NCBI RefSeq assembly: GCF_027568395.1
Contig: NZ_JANKZL010000011.1
Coordinates: 124,001-188,000, forward strand
Direction: 5' to 3'
Origin: Aminobacter sp. HY435
Lineage (GTDB): Bacteria; Pseudomonadota; Alphaproteobacteria; Rhizobiales; Rhizobiaceae
DNA: 64,000 nucleotides
Part shown: positions 27,674 through 37,097 of the stretch, piece by piece
How positions within the stretch are numbered: the first letter of the stretch is position 1
Layout of the letters: each line of letters begins with the position of its first letter
Made by a program: the position numbers and the translations under genes
Notes under the pieces: generated by a model
What the model was told of the DNA's origin: nothing
The model's input: only the letters and a program-made list of their open reading frames with translations
The model's database searches: none

Positions 27674-28699
27674 ATGAAGAAATTTGCAGCATTGGCGCTG
27701 ACCACCGTCGCGGCGCTGGCCGTGTCGGCGTTTTCGACCCAGGCCGCCGACTACAAGATCGGTCTGTCCAACGGCTGGGTCGGCTCTGAATGGCGCACGC
27801 AGATGATCGAGGAGGCACAGGCGGCCGCGGCGGCCTGGAAGGACAAGGGTGTCAATGTCGAGGTCGTGGTGCAGAGCGCCAATGTCGACGTGCCCGGCCA
27901 GATCGCGCATGTCCGCAACTTCATCAATGAGGGCGTCAACGCCATCATCATCAACCCGAACAGCCCGACCGCGTTCGATCCGGTCTTCGCGCAGGCCAAG
28001 GAAGCCGGCATCCTGGTGATCTCGACCGACGCCGAAGTGTCGTCGCCCGACGCCACCTATGTCGGCATCGACCAGAAGGCCTGGGGTGCGGCGGGTGCCA
28101 AGTGGCTGGCCGAGACGCTCGGCGGCAAGGGCAATGTCGTCGCCATCAACGGCGTCGCCGGCCATCCGGCCAACGAAATGCGCGTCGCAGGCTACAAGGA
28201 AGTGTTCGGCCAGTATCCGGACATCAAGATCGTCAACGAAGTCAACGCCAACTGGGATCAGGCGCAGGGCCAGCAGGCCATGCAGAACCTGCTCGCCACC
28301 AACCCCGACATCAACGGCGTGTGGGTGCAGGACGGCATGGCCGCCGGCGCATGGAAGTCGATCATCGACGCCAACAAGCAGTCGTCGATCGCCGCCACCG
28401 GCGAAATCCGCAAGGACTTCATCGATCTGTGGACCAAGGACAAGCTGAACTCGGGTGCCTCGGTCAACCCTCCCGGCGTCATGGCCTCGGCGCTCAACGT
28501 CGCCGTGCTGATGCTGCAGGGCAAGGAACTGAAGGAGCCGGCAACGGCCGGGCAGTACAAGAACGCCATGTACCTGCCGATCCCGTTCATCGACTCCAAG
28601 AACCTGGCTGACGCGGCCAAGGCCGTCGACGGCAAGCCTGGCTACTATTCCTTCACCAGCCAGCTTTCGATCGAAGACGCCGAGAAGCTCTTCAAGTAA
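27674..28699 (+). CDS. CUT2 sugar ABC transporter periplasmic binding protein
   Basis: 341 residues from ATG at 27674 (GGGAGGAATTC upstream). The signal peptide MKKFAALALTTVAALAVSAF ends at STQAA/D. The mature protein begins YKIGLSNGWVGSEWRTQM and has the ribose-binding (Peripla_BP_4) pattern: INEGVNAIIINPNSP, ISTDAEV, VVAINGVAGHPANEMRVAGYKEV. It delivers sugar to the permeases encoded downstream. A strong stem-loop follows the stop at 28713-28748. The specific sugar is not evident. Confidence 0.92.
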   Translation: MKKFAALALTTVAALAVSAFSTQAADYKIGLSNGWVGSEWRTQMIEEAQAAAAAWKDKGVNVEVVVQSANVDVPGQIAHVRNFINEGVNAIIINPNSPTAFDPVFAQAKEAGILVISTDAEVSSPDATYVGIDQKAWGAAGAKWLAETLGGKGNVVAINGVAGHPANEMRVAGYKEVFGQYPDIKIVNEVNANWDQAQGQQAMQNLLATNPDINGVWVQDGMAAGAWKSIIDANKQSSIAATGEIRKDFIDLWTKDKLNSGASVNPPGVMASALNVAVLMLQGKELKEPATAGQYKNAMYLPIPFIDSKNLADAAKAVDGKPGYYSFTSQLSIEDAEKLFK

Positions 28700-28712
28700 G
28701 CTTCCTCCCAAG

Positions 28713-28748
28713 CCGGGGACGCGCCGCTCATCGAGCCCGCGTCCCCGG
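28713..28748 (+). terminator. Stem-loop between binding-protein and ATPase genes
   Basis: CCGGGGACGCG (28713-28723) and CGCGTCCCCGG (28738-28748) form an 11-base perfect stem with a 14-base loop and no U-tract. Such structures often stabilise the binding-protein message or cut down read-through to the transporter genes. Confidence 0.65.
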
Positions 28749-28776
28749 ACCGACGTTGCCCAGGGAAGCCCCCACC

Positions 28777-30282
28777 ATGTCCAAAATCGAGCTCCGCGGC
28801 GTAAGCAAGGCTTACGGCGCCACCCTTGCCTTGCGCCGCGGCGACCTTTCGATCGACGCCGGCGAGGTCCATGTGCTGATCGGGTCGAACGGCTCGGGCA
28901 AGAGCACGCTGTGCAAGATCCTGGCCGGCAGCGTCCGCCCCGACGGCGGCGAGATCCTGATCGACGGCAAGCCGGTCACCATCACCGGGCCGCGCTCGGC
29001 GCGCGACCACGGCATCGGCATCTTCTACCAGGAGCTCAGCCTGGCCGGGCACCGCACGGTGGCCGAGAACATCTGCCTGCCCGACCTGCCGGCCACGCGC
29101 ACCGGCTTCGTCGACCGCGCCGCGCTCGCGGCCCGGGCCGCCCGCTACATCGCCCTGTTCGACAAGGTGTCGGGCGATGGTTTTTCCGCCGACGCACCGG
29201 TCGAGAACCTGCGCGCCGACCAGCGCCAGCTTGTCGAGATCATGAAGGCGCTGGCAACCGAGGCGCCGGTCATCATCTTCGACGAGCCAACCTCGGCGCT
29301 CGACCGGGCCCAGGTCGACCGCTTCTTTGAAATCCTGCGCGACCTGAAGGGCCAGGGCCGCAGCGTCATCTTCATCTCGCACCGCATGGACGAGATCTTC
29401 GCCATTGGCGACCGCGTCACCGTCATCCGCGACGGCGAGACCGTCGGCACCGAGAAGATATCGGAGACCAATCCGGCAGCAGTGATCCGCATGATGGTCG
29501 GCGGCCAGGACGAACTCGCCGCCGGCAACACCGCCCCGCCGGCCGCCGCCAGTTCCATCCGCGCGCCGGTGCTGTCCGTCAGGAATCTCAGCGGCAAGGG
29601 TTTTTCCAATGTCGGCTTCGAGGTCGCCAAGGGCGAAATTCTCGGCTTCGGCGGCCTGCACGGCCAGGGCCAGTCGTCGGTGCTGCGCGCCATCTTCGGC
29701 GTCAACCCGATTGCCTCGGGCGAGATCGTGCTCGACGGCAAGGCCTATGCCGCCAGCAATCCGCGCGAGGCCATCCGCCGCGGCTGCGCCTATGTCTCCG
29801 GCGACCGCGGCCGCGACGGCGTCATCTCCGGCCGGCCGATCCTCGAGAACGTCACGCCGATCCACTATCTGCGCCAGAAGCTCAAGCTTGCCCGGCCATC
29901 GACGCTGGCCTGGCGGGTCAAGCCGGCCCTCGAGGCGCTGCACACCAAGTTCGGCGGGCTTTCGCATCCGATCAACTCGCTGTCGGGCGGCAACCAGCAG
30001 AAGATCGTTATCGCACGCTGGCTCATCGACCGGCCCGACGTGCTGCTGCTCGACGACCCGACCAAGGGCATCGACCTGTCGGCCAAGGCGGACCTGTTCG
30101 CGCTGATCCGAAAGCTCGCCGCCGAGGGCATGGGCATCGTGCTCTATTCGTCCGAGGACGCCGAGCTGCTCAACAATGCCGACCGCATCCTCGTCTTCAA
30201 CGGCGGCCAGGTGCGGCGCGAACTCACCGGCGCGGACCGAACGCGCTACAATCTCTACCAGGCAGCTTACGAGGCCGCGTGA
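28777..30282 (+). CDS. CUT2 sugar ABC transporter ATP-binding protein (two nucleotide-binding domains)
   Basis: 501 residues from ATG at 28777 (AGGGAAG upstream). The first domain has an intact Walker A GSNGSGKSTLCK and Walker B PVIIFDEPTSALD. The second has a degenerate P-loop (GLHGQGQSSVLRAIFG) but an intact LSGGNQQKIVIARWL signature and LLLDDPTKGID. This unequal pair is typical of RbsA/MglA proteins. Its stop overlaps the permease start by one base. Confidence 0.93.
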   Translation: MSKIELRGVSKAYGATLALRRGDLSIDAGEVHVLIGSNGSGKSTLCKILAGSVRPDGGEILIDGKPVTITGPRSARDHGIGIFYQELSLAGHRTVAENICLPDLPATRTGFVDRAALAARAARYIALFDKVSGDGFSADAPVENLRADQRQLVEIMKALATEAPVIIFDEPTSALDRAQVDRFFEILRDLKGQGRSVIFISHRMDEIFAIGDRVTVIRDGETVGTEKISETNPAAVIRMMVGGQDELAAGNTAPPAAASSIRAPVLSVRNLSGKGFSNVGFEVAKGEILGFGGLHGQGQSSVLRAIFGVNPIASGEIVLDGKAYAASNPREAIRRGCAYVSGDRGRDGVISGRPILENVTPIHYLRQKLKLARPSTLAWRVKPALEALHTKFGGLSHPINSLSGGNQQKIVIARWLIDRPDVLLLDDPTKGIDLSAKADLFALIRKLAAEGMGIVLYSSEDAELLNNADRILVFNGGQVRRELTGADRTRYNLYQAAYEAA

Positions 30283-31268
30283 TGACAGCCGCGACCATTT
30301 CCACCCAAAGGCCCGGCGGGCTGAAGCGGCTCGTCGAGCGCTATCCGTTCCTGCCGGCGCTGCTGATCGCGCTGGTGCTTCTGGCGCTCAACGGCTTCTA
30401 CCAGCCGCGCAGCATCAGCTTCGTCGGCATCACCGGGCTGACCAAGACCTATCTGGCGCTGATGTTGCTCGCGGTCGCCCAGACCTATGTCGTCTATGCC
30501 GGGGACATCGACCTTTCCGCCGGCGCCATCGTCTCGCTGGTCAATGTCGTCATCGTCGTAATGATGGAAAAGATGGGCGGCAGCGGCTTCTCGGTCGTTG
30601 CGGCCCTCGCCGTCGGGCTTTTGACCGGGCTTGCCTGCGGCATCGTCAACGGCATCGTGGTGGCGGCACTCAGGCTGCAGGCGATCGTCGCCACCTTCGC
30701 CACCAGCATCTTCTTCACCGGCCTGGCGCTCTATGTCATGCCGGTCGCCGGCACGCCGGCGCCCGCTGCCTTCTGGCGCACCTATGGCGGCCGCTTCCTG
30801 GAGATCCCGTTCGTCTATTTCGCCGCCATGCTGCTGGCCGTCGTGCTCTACGTTCTTGCCCGCACGCGGCTGACCACCCAGTTGCTCGCCGTCGGTGACG
30901 ACGCACAGGCCGCCTTCCAGAGCGGCCTGCCGGTGACGAGGATCCGCATCCAGGGCTACGCGCTGTGCGGCCTGTTCGCCGCACTCGCCGCCTTCTGCAT
31001 CACCGGCGACACGGCCAGCGGCGACCCGCTGGTCGGCGGCAAGATGACCCTGTTTTCGGTGGCAGCCGTAGTCCTCGGCGGCAGCGCCCTGTCGGGCGGT
31101 TTCGGCACCGTTGTCGGCTCGATCGTCGGCGCGCTGATCATCGGCCTCATCAATTCGCTGGTGTTTTTCGTCGGCACGCCTTCGGAATGGCAGAACCTCG
31201 TCCAGGGCCTCGCCATCCTGGTGGCGCTGATGGCCGGCGTTCTCGTCGGACGGAGGGCACGCGCATGA
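30282..31268 (+). CDS. CUT2 sugar ABC transporter permease 1
   Basis: 328 residues from ATG at 30282; a GTG one codon earlier is possible. About eight to ten hydrophobic segments and the RbsC-type loop DIDLSAGAIVSLVNVVIV and VLGGSALSGGFGTVVGSIVGALIIG are visible. It forms the membrane channel with the next gene product, whose start overlaps its stop by 4 bases. Confidence 0.92.
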   Translation: MTAATISTQRPGGLKRLVERYPFLPALLIALVLLALNGFYQPRSISFVGITGLTKTYLALMLLAVAQTYVVYAGDIDLSAGAIVSLVNVVIVVMMEKMGGSGFSVVAALAVGLLTGLACGIVNGIVVAALRLQAIVATFATSIFFTGLALYVMPVAGTPAPAAFWRTYGGRFLEIPFVYFAAMLLAVVLYVLARTRLTTQLLAVGDDAQAAFQSGLPVTRIRIQGYALCGLFAALAAFCITGDTASGDPLVGGKMTLFSVAAVVLGGSALSGGFGTVVGSIVGALIIGLINSLVFFVGTPSEWQNLVQGLAILVALMAGVLVGRRARA

Positions 31269-32257
31269 GCGCCACAACGCAATCGGCGTCAGCGCCCAGG
31301 CCGTCTCCGGTGCTTGCATTCCTGAAGCAGCCGCTGGTCGTCGCCCTGATCCTGATCGTGGCGCTGTTGCTGCTAGGCGAGACGCTGTCGCCGGGCTTCG
31401 CATCGGTGCAACAGATCCTCAGGCTGCTGATCGTCGCGGCACTGCTCGGCATCGTCGCCGCCGGCCAGAACCTTGTCATCCTCGGCGGCCGCGAGGGCAT
31501 CGACCTGTCCGTCGGCGGCGTCATCTCGCTTAGCGCCATCGTCGCCGGCAACGTCATGAGCGGCTCGGACAGCGCCATCGTTCCCGCCGTGCTCGCCTGC
31601 ATGGCGGTCGGTGCGCTGATCGGGCTGTTCAACGGCCTTGGCGTGACCTTGTTGCGTATCCCGCCGCTTGTCATGACACTTGGCATGCTTGGCGTGCTGC
31701 AGGGCCTGCTTGTGGTGGTGCGCAACGGAATTCCCTCGGGCCTCGCAGCCCCTGCCCTGTCGCGCTTCGTCACCCAGCCCTTCCTGCTCGGCCTGCCCGG
31801 CATCATCTGGCTGTGGGTGGCGATCGGGCTTCTGATGGCCTTCATGCTGACCCGCACCGTCTACGGCCACCGCATCTATGCCATCGGCTCCAACGAGCAG
31901 GCGGCCTACATGGCCGGCGTCCCGGTCAAGGCGATGCGCATCTCGCTGTTCATGCTGTCGGGCGTCTTCGCCGCCATCACCGGCATCTGCCTGCTCGGCT
32001 ATTCCGGCTCGTCCTTCGCCAATGTCGGCGAGCAGTACATGCTGGCCTCGATCATCGCGGTCGTCTTCGGCGGCACGCCGTTGTCCGGCGGCAAGGGCGG
32101 CTACACCGGCACCATGGCGGGCGCGCTCCTGCTGGTCATCCTGCAGGGCATCCTGACCACTGTTCATATCGACGAATCCGGCCGGCAGATGGTGTTCGGC
32201 GCGACGCTGCTGCTGTTGATGCTGTTCTACGGGCGCGGAAGGGCGATGCGCGGATGA
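31265..32257 (+). CDS. CUT2 sugar ABC transporter permease 2
   Basis: 330 residues. The RbsC-family pattern is clear: NLVILGGREGIDLSVGGVISLSAI, TVYGHRIYAIGSNEQAAYMAGVPV and VVFGGTPLSGGKGGYTGTMAGALLL. It is the partner of permease 1. The upstream frame from 30965 is a shadow of permease 1. Its stop overlaps the LacI gene start. Confidence 0.92.
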   Translation: MSATTQSASAPRPSPVLAFLKQPLVVALILIVALLLLGETLSPGFASVQQILRLLIVAALLGIVAAGQNLVILGGREGIDLSVGGVISLSAIVAGNVMSGSDSAIVPAVLACMAVGALIGLFNGLGVTLLRIPPLVMTLGMLGVLQGLLVVVRNGIPSGLAAPALSRFVTQPFLLGLPGIIWLWVAIGLLMAFMLTRTVYGHRIYAIGSNEQAAYMAGVPVKAMRISLFMLSGVFAAITGICLLGYSGSSFANVGEQYMLASIIAVVFGGTPLSGGKGGYTGTMAGALLLVILQGILTTVHIDESGRQMVFGATLLLLMLFYGRGRAMRG

Positions 32258-33267
32258 ACGATCGGCCCAAGATCAAGGACATCGCCGAGCGGCTTGGCGT
32301 TTCGGCAGCCACCGTGTCGCGCGCGCTTTCCGACAGCGGGCTGGTGGCCGAGCCGACGCTCAGCCGCATCCGCGACCTGGCGCGTGAGATGAATTACCGG
32401 CCCAATGTCAGCGCCCGCAACCTGCGCACGCAGAAGGCGATGGCCGTGCTGATGGTCGTCCGCGACGTCGGCAACCCGTTCTATCTCGAAATCCTCAAGG
32501 GTGTCGAAGCCACTGCCCGCGCCGCCGGCTACTCGGTGCTGATGGGTAACACCGAAAACGACTCCGACCGCGAGATCGAATATTTCGACATGCTGCGCGA
32601 CGGCCATGCCGACGGTATGATCCTGATGACCGGAAAGCTGCCGGAACGCGAAGGCTTTCTGGCCTCCGTCGCCGACGCGCCGATCGTCGTTGCGTTGGAG
32701 GAAATCCGCAATGCCGGCTTTCCCCATGTCATGGTCGACAATGAAGGGGCGGCACGCGATGCCGTCGAACACCTGATCGGCCTTGGCCACAAGCGCATCG
32801 CCCATATCGCCGGGCCGGTGCCCGAAATCATGAGCGTCAGCCGGCGCGACGGCTATCGCGCCGCAATGGCGGCGGCCGGCCTTGAGATCGCCGACGGATA
32901 TGAACAGATCGGTGACTATCTGCTGCACACCGGCACAAGGCTGTGCCACGCCTTGTTCGAGCTGCCGCAACCACCCACCGCGATCTTCGTCGCCAACGAC
33001 GAAATGGCGTTCGGCGTCATTCACGAATTGCGCCGGCTCGGCGTGGACGTGCCGGGTGAGGTGTCGGTCGTCGGCTTCGACGACCTGTTCCTGAGCGAGG
33101 CTTTCTATCCGCCGCTGACCACCGTCAGCCAACCGCGCACCGACATCGGCCGCGCCGCCATGACCATGCTGCTCGACATGCTGGCGGGCGGGCTTACGCC
33201 GCGCAAGCCGGCCATGCTGCCAACGACGCTCAAGATACGCGGCACGACAGCGCCCGCGCCGAAATGA
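32254..33267 (+). CDS. LacI-family transcriptional regulator
   Basis: 337 residues, ATG overlapping the permease stop. The N-terminal HTH is IKDIAERLGVSAATVSRALSDSGLV, followed by the hinge helix region (VSARNLRTQKAMAVLMVV) and a periplasmic-binding-like effector domain (FVANDEMAFGVIHELRRLGVDVPGEVSVVGFDD). It should repress the operon by binding the palindrome at 27613-27626 and release on sugar binding. It is co-transcribed with the transporter. Confidence 0.93.
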   Translation: MNDRPKIKDIAERLGVSAATVSRALSDSGLVAEPTLSRIRDLAREMNYRPNVSARNLRTQKAMAVLMVVRDVGNPFYLEILKGVEATARAAGYSVLMGNTENDSDREIEYFDMLRDGHADGMILMTGKLPEREGFLASVADAPIVVALEEIRNAGFPHVMVDNEGAARDAVEHLIGLGHKRIAHIAGPVPEIMSVSRRDGYRAAMAAAGLEIADGYEQIGDYLLHTGTRLCHALFELPQPPTAIFVANDEMAFGVIHELRRLGVDVPGEVSVVGFDDLFLSEAFYPPLTTVSQPRTDIGRAAMTMLLDMLAGGLTPRKPAMLPTTLKIRGTTAPAPK

Positions 33268-33304
33268 TTTTCAGCCAAGATGGCTTCAGAATGAGGGACC
33301 TCAC

Positions 33305-34549
33305 ATGACCGGATTGCCCAAACAGCGGCTGCGCGTCGGCTTCGTCGGAAGCGGCTTCATCGCGGAATTCCACCTCAAGGGCATGCTGGGCGTGCGCAAT
33401 GTCGACGTCACCGGCGTGTTCAGCCGCAAGCCCGAGAACCGCGCCCGCTTCGCCGCCCGCGTCGCCGAGCTCGGCCTTGGCGACTGCACCAGCCACGACA
33501 GCCTGGAATCGCTCGTCAACGCCGACAATGTCGACGCGATCTGGATCCTGTCGCCCAACTACACGCGCCTCGACGTGATGCAGACCATCCATGCCCAGGT
33601 GAAGACCGGGAGCAGCAAGGTCATCGCGGTGGCCTGCGAGAAGCCGCTGGCCCGCACCGTCGCCGAAGCGCGCGAAATGCTAAGGCTCGCCGAGGACGCC
33701 GGGCTCAACCACGGCTATCTCGAAAACCAGGTGTTCTGCACGCCGGTCATCCGCGGCAAGGACATCATCTGGCGCCGCGCCGCCTCGACCACCGGGCGCC
33801 CCTATCTGGCACGTGCGGCGGAAGAGCACTCGGGTCCGCACGAGCCATGGTTCTGGCAGGGCGACAAGCAGGGCGGCGGCGTCTTGTCCGACATGATGTG
33901 CCACAGCGTCGAAGTGGCCCGCCACCTGCTGACCAAGCCCGGTGCCGCGCGCAAGTCGCTGACGGTCAAGCAGGTCAGCGGCACCGTCGCGACGCTCAAG
34001 TGGAGCCGGCCCAACTATGCCGACCAGCTGCGCTCGCGCTTCGGCGCCGAGGTCGACTACCGCAACCGCCCGTCGGAGGATTTCGCCCGCGGCACGATCC
34101 TGCTCGAGGACGAGGACGGCAACGAACTGGTCATCGAGGCGACGACCTCCTGGGCCTATGTCGGCGCGGGCCTGCGCATCCAGCTCGAGTTGCTCGGCCC
34201 GGAATATGCGATGGAGTTCAACTCGCTGAACACCGGCCTCAAGATCTTCATGTCGCGCGAGGTCAAGGGCGAGGAAGGAGAGGACCTGGTCGAAAAGCAG
34301 AACGCCGAGCAGGGCCTGATGCCGGTGCTGGAAGACGAAGCCGGCGTCTATGGCTACACCGACGAGAACCGCCATATGGTCGAGTGCTTCCGCAAGGGCG
34401 AGACGCCGCTGGAAACCTTCCATGACGGCCTCGCCGTGGTCGAGATCCTGATGGGGCTGTACCGCTCGGCCGAGACGAACGGCACGGTCAGCTTCCCAGC
34501 GCCCGAGCTGGAGCACTACGTGCCGCTGGTGGCCCGCCGCGGCGCCTGA
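33305..34549 (+). CDS. Gfo/Idh/MocA-family oxidoreductase of the CUT2 operon
   Basis: 414 residues. N-terminal Rossmann motif RVGFVGSGFIAEFHLKGML and the EKPLARTVAEAREMLRLAE segment with the family's Lys-Pro pair are visible. At about 414 residues it is longer than the 340-380 common in the family. It lies 37 bases after the LacI gene and probably acts on the imported sugar or its derivative. Only the remnant of a sugar kinase gene follows. Confidence 0.88.
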   Translation: MTGLPKQRLRVGFVGSGFIAEFHLKGMLGVRNVDVTGVFSRKPENRARFAARVAELGLGDCTSHDSLESLVNADNVDAIWILSPNYTRLDVMQTIHAQVKTGSSKVIAVACEKPLARTVAEAREMLRLAEDAGLNHGYLENQVFCTPVIRGKDIIWRRAASTTGRPYLARAAEEHSGPHEPWFWQGDKQGGGVLSDMMCHSVEVARHLLTKPGAARKSLTVKQVSGTVATLKWSRPNYADQLRSRFGAEVDYRNRPSEDFARGTILLEDEDGNELVIEATTSWAYVGAGLRIQLELLGPEYAMEFNSLNTGLKIFMSREVKGEEGEDLVEKQNAEQGLMPVLEDEAGVYGYTDENRHMVECFRKGETPLETFHDGLAVVEILMGLYRSAETNGTVSFPAPELEHYVPLVARRGA

Positions 34550-34558
34550 TCCTTCGGC

Positions 34559-34712
34559 CACCCAGACACCATGGCGTCGGTGCCGGCGACACCTTCAATG
34601 CAGCGTTCCTGGCCCCCTGACCAAGGGCCGAACGCTCGCCGAAGCGCTTGCTTGCGGCACCGACAGCGCCGCGCGGGCGATCTCGAACTTCCCGCGCCTT
34701 TACTGCGGAGTT
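34559..34712 (+). pseudogene. Remnant of a PfkB-family sugar kinase (C-terminal end only)
   Basis: Translation shows the PfkB signature GAGDTFNAAFLAP at 34579-34617, then a stop. Moving by one base at the C-run 34612-34617 restores LTKGRTLAEALACGTDSAAR and AISNFPR, the typical kinase C-terminus. Before the motif, DTM at 34565-34573 is in another frame, 5 bases out. At least two lesions are present and the N-terminal four fifths are missing. It follows a sugar transporter operon where a kinase would be expected. Confidence 0.65.
34671..34706. repeat. Direct repeat copy A (kinase 3' end)
   Basis: 36 bases matching copy B at 35776-35811 at 32 positions, same orientation. Both copies decode to a similar kinase-like tail (AISNFPRLYC versus TISTFPRRYC). 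They bracket the DUF2189 gene. Confidence 0.65.
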
Positions 34713-34875
34713 GAGCATCTCGCTGGCGGGTGCTTTCGCGGGCTCCCCTGATATGGTCGGCGGAGTCGTCAAACCGCGCGAAGCACGCTATATTTTTGGC
34801 ATGGTGAAGGTCGCGGTTTTGGTGTGACCACTCATGCCGAGCCCGGGCCGCGACCCACCCCAAGGAGGAGTGGTC

Positions 34876-35748
34876 ATGGCAAGCTTCCATGTGTACGCAA
34901 GTGCCACCAATACGCTCGAGCATCCCGCCATCCGCCGGATAACGGTCGCGGATGTGTTTGACGCATTGCGACGTGGCTTCGACGATTTTTGGGACAAGCC
35001 GTCGCATTACGTTTTCCTGTGCCTGATCTATCCGATCGTCGGGGTGCTTCTGATCACATGGACATCGGGCGGCAACGCCCTGCAGCTCATTTTCCCGCTG
35101 ATGTCCGGCTTTGCCCTGCTCGGACCCTTCGCCGGCATCGGCCTCTACGAGATCAGCCGAAGGCGCGAACAGAACCTCGACACATCCTGGAGGCATGCCT
35201 TCGATGTCAGGCATTCGCCGGCCATTCCCGCGATGGTGGCCATCGGCATCATGCTGCTCGTGCTTTTCGTCGCCTGGCTTCTGGTCGCGCAGGGGCTGTA
35301 CACCTGGCTTTACGGGCCGGACGCCCCGCAGTCGACGGCAGCGTTCTTCGGCGATCTCTTCACCACCCAGCGCGGCTGGACACTGATCATCCTCGGCAAT
35401 CTGATCGGATTCCTGTTCGCCCTGGTGGTTCTCTGCACCACAGTCATCGCCTTTCCGCTGCTGCTCGACTGCGATATCGGCGCCTACGCTGCGGTCGAGA
35501 CCTCGGTCCGGGCGGTGCGCAGCAACCCGGTGCCGATGCTGATGTGGGGCCTGATCGTCGCGGTCGCGCTGCTGATCGGGTCCCTGCCGTTCCTGGCGGG
35601 CCTTGCCATCGTCATCCCGGTGCTCGGCCACGCGACGTGGCACCTCTATCGCAAGGTCGTGGACGTCCCGGCCGACAAGAAGACGCCCCTGCCACCTTCC
35701 ACCGGCGAGGGCGACGATCGACACTTCCCATATTGGCTTCGCTGGTAG
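34876..35748 (+). CDS. DUF2189 family integral membrane protein
   Basis: 290 residues from ATG at 34876, preceded by AAGGAGGAG. After a 45-residue cytoplasmic start (ITVADVFDALRRGFDDFWDKPSHYVF) come about six hydrophobic segments, including YPIVGVLLI, GFALLGPFAGIGLYEISRRRE, VAIGIMLLVLFVAWLLVAQG and LIGFLFALVVLCTTVIAFPLLLD, then a charged tail. This matches DUF2189 membrane proteins, whose role is unknown. It lies alone between the kinase remnant and the sigma factor gene, framed by short direct repeats. Confidence 0.8.
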   Translation: MASFHVYASATNTLEHPAIRRITVADVFDALRRGFDDFWDKPSHYVFLCLIYPIVGVLLITWTSGGNALQLIFPLMSGFALLGPFAGIGLYEISRRREQNLDTSWRHAFDVRHSPAIPAMVAIGIMLLVLFVAWLLVAQGLYTWLYGPDAPQSTAAFFGDLFTTQRGWTLIILGNLIGFLFALVVLCTTVIAFPLLLDCDIGAYAAVETSVRAVRSNPVPMLMWGLIVAVALLIGSLPFLAGLAIVIPVLGHATWHLYRKVVDVPADKKTPLPPSTGEGDDRHFPYWLRW

Positions 35749-35775
35749 CCGACGAAGCCAAGCCGAACGGGGGCG

Positions 35776-35811
35776 GCGCAGACGATCTCGACCTTCCCGC
35801 GCCGTTACTGC
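35776..35811. repeat. Direct repeat copy B (kinase-like 3' end)
   Basis: Partner of copy A at 34671-34706, with 32 of 36 positions identical. It overlaps the last codons of the sigma factor gene on the other strand. Confidence 0.6.
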
Positions 35812-37097
35812 AGCTGACGCTCCGTGTTTAGCGCAGCAGACTTGGCCGGGAGTGCGGAGGGCGCGGAAAGCCGGTCGAGATGCATGCGGATATGGGCTGC
35901 CTCGGCCGGCGTATTGGCGAGCGCTATCGCCCGGCCGAAGGCCTCGCGCGCTTCCTCGTCGCGGCCGAGCTGCATCAGCAGCCCGCCCTTGACGCCGAAA
36001 AAGTGGAAATAGCCCTGGAGCTTGGGCTCCAGCGGCTCGATCAGCTTGAGCGCGGCTTCCGGACCGCGCAGCTTGGCGAAGGCAACGGCGCGGTTGAGGG
36101 TTACCACGGGCGACGGCGTCATCGATTCCAGCACCGAATAGAGCAGGTCGATCTCTGCCCAGTCGGTGTCCTCGGGCCGGGCGGCGCGTGAATGCAGCGC
36201 GGCGATCGCCGACTGGATCAGGTAGGGGCCGGGCCGGCGATGGCGCATCGCCTTGTCGATCAGCGCCAGCCCCTCGTCGATCAGCGCCCTGTTCCACAGC
36301 GCGCGATCCTGGTCGTCCATCAGCACCAGCTCGCCATTGGCGTCGAAGCGGGCGGCGGCGCGGGCATGCTGGAGCAGCAGCAGCGCCGTCAGCCCCATCA
36401 CCTCCGGCTCTGTCTGGAACAGGCGCAGCAACAGCCGCGCCAGCCGGATCGCCTCCTCGCACAGCGGCGCGCGGTTGGCGATCTCGGTCGCACCCGCCGA
36501 ATAGCCCTCGTTGAAGACGAGGTAGACCATGGCCAGCACCGCCGCCAGCCGCTCGGAGCGCTCCACCGGCCCGGGCACCTCGAAGGGCACGTTGGCGTTG
36601 GCGATGCGCGCCTTGGCGCGGGTGATGCGCTGTTCCATGGCGCTCTCGCCGACCAGGAAGGCGCGGGCGATCTGCTTGACCGAGAGGCCCGAGACGATGC
36701 GCAGCGCGACCGCGATCTGCTGGGTCGCCGGCAGGTCGGGATGGCAGCAGATGAACAGCAGCCGCAGGATGTCGTCGCGATAATGCGCGCCATCGAGGCG
36801 GTCGGCCATGTCGTCCTCGACGTCGTCGAGGTCGGACAGCAGCTCTTCCGCCGGCAGCGGTGCCTGCTTGCTGCGGCGGCGGGCGGCGTCGATGCCGGAG
36901 TTGCGGCCGACAAAGATCAGCCAGGCGGCCGGATCGCGCGGCGGTCCCTTCTCCGGCCAGGTGCGGAGCGCACGCAGGCAGGCCTCCTGGAACGCCTCTT
37001 CCGCGGTGTCGAGGTCGCGGAAGTAGCGCAGCAGGGCCGCCACGGCCTGCGGCCGGGCGGAGGAGAGAGCCGTGTTGATCCAGGCCGGGTCGGTCAT
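35805..37097 (-). CDS. RNA polymerase ECF sigma factor with C-terminal extension (ECF42/DUF6596 type)
   Basis: 430 residues from ATG at 37097, which overlaps the stop of the DGPF gene. Sigma region 2 is LLRYFRDLDTAEEAFQEACLRALRTWPEKGPP; region 4 is LRIVSGLSVKQIARAFLVGESAMEQRITRAKARI. The following YLVFNEGYSAGATEIANRAPLCEEAIRLARLL is the DUF6596 domain, and the C-terminal third looks like TPR helices (ALKLIEPLEPKLQGYFHFFGVKGGLLMQLGRDEEAREAFGRAIALA). This architecture and the adjacent DGPF protein define the ECF42 group, which lacks an anti-sigma factor and is thought to be controlled by its extension or the DGPF partner. Confidence 0.9.
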   Translation of the reverse strand: MTDPAWINTALSSARPQAVAALLRYFRDLDTAEEAFQEACLRALRTWPEKGPPRDPAAWLIFVGRNSGIDAARRRSKQAPLPAEELLSDLDDVEDDMADRLDGAHYRDDILRLLFICCHPDLPATQQIAVALRIVSGLSVKQIARAFLVGESAMEQRITRAKARIANANVPFEVPGPVERSERLAAVLAMVYLVFNEGYSAGATEIANRAPLCEEAIRLARLLLRLFQTEPEVMGLTALLLLQHARAAARFDANGELVLMDDQDRALWNRALIDEGLALIDKAMRHRRPGPYLIQSAIAALHSRAARPEDTDWAEIDLLYSVLESMTPSPVVTLNRAVAFAKLRGPEAALKLIEPLEPKLQGYFHFFGVKGGLLMQLGRDEEAREAFGRAIALANTPAEAAHIRMHLDRLSAPSALPAKSAALNTERQLQ

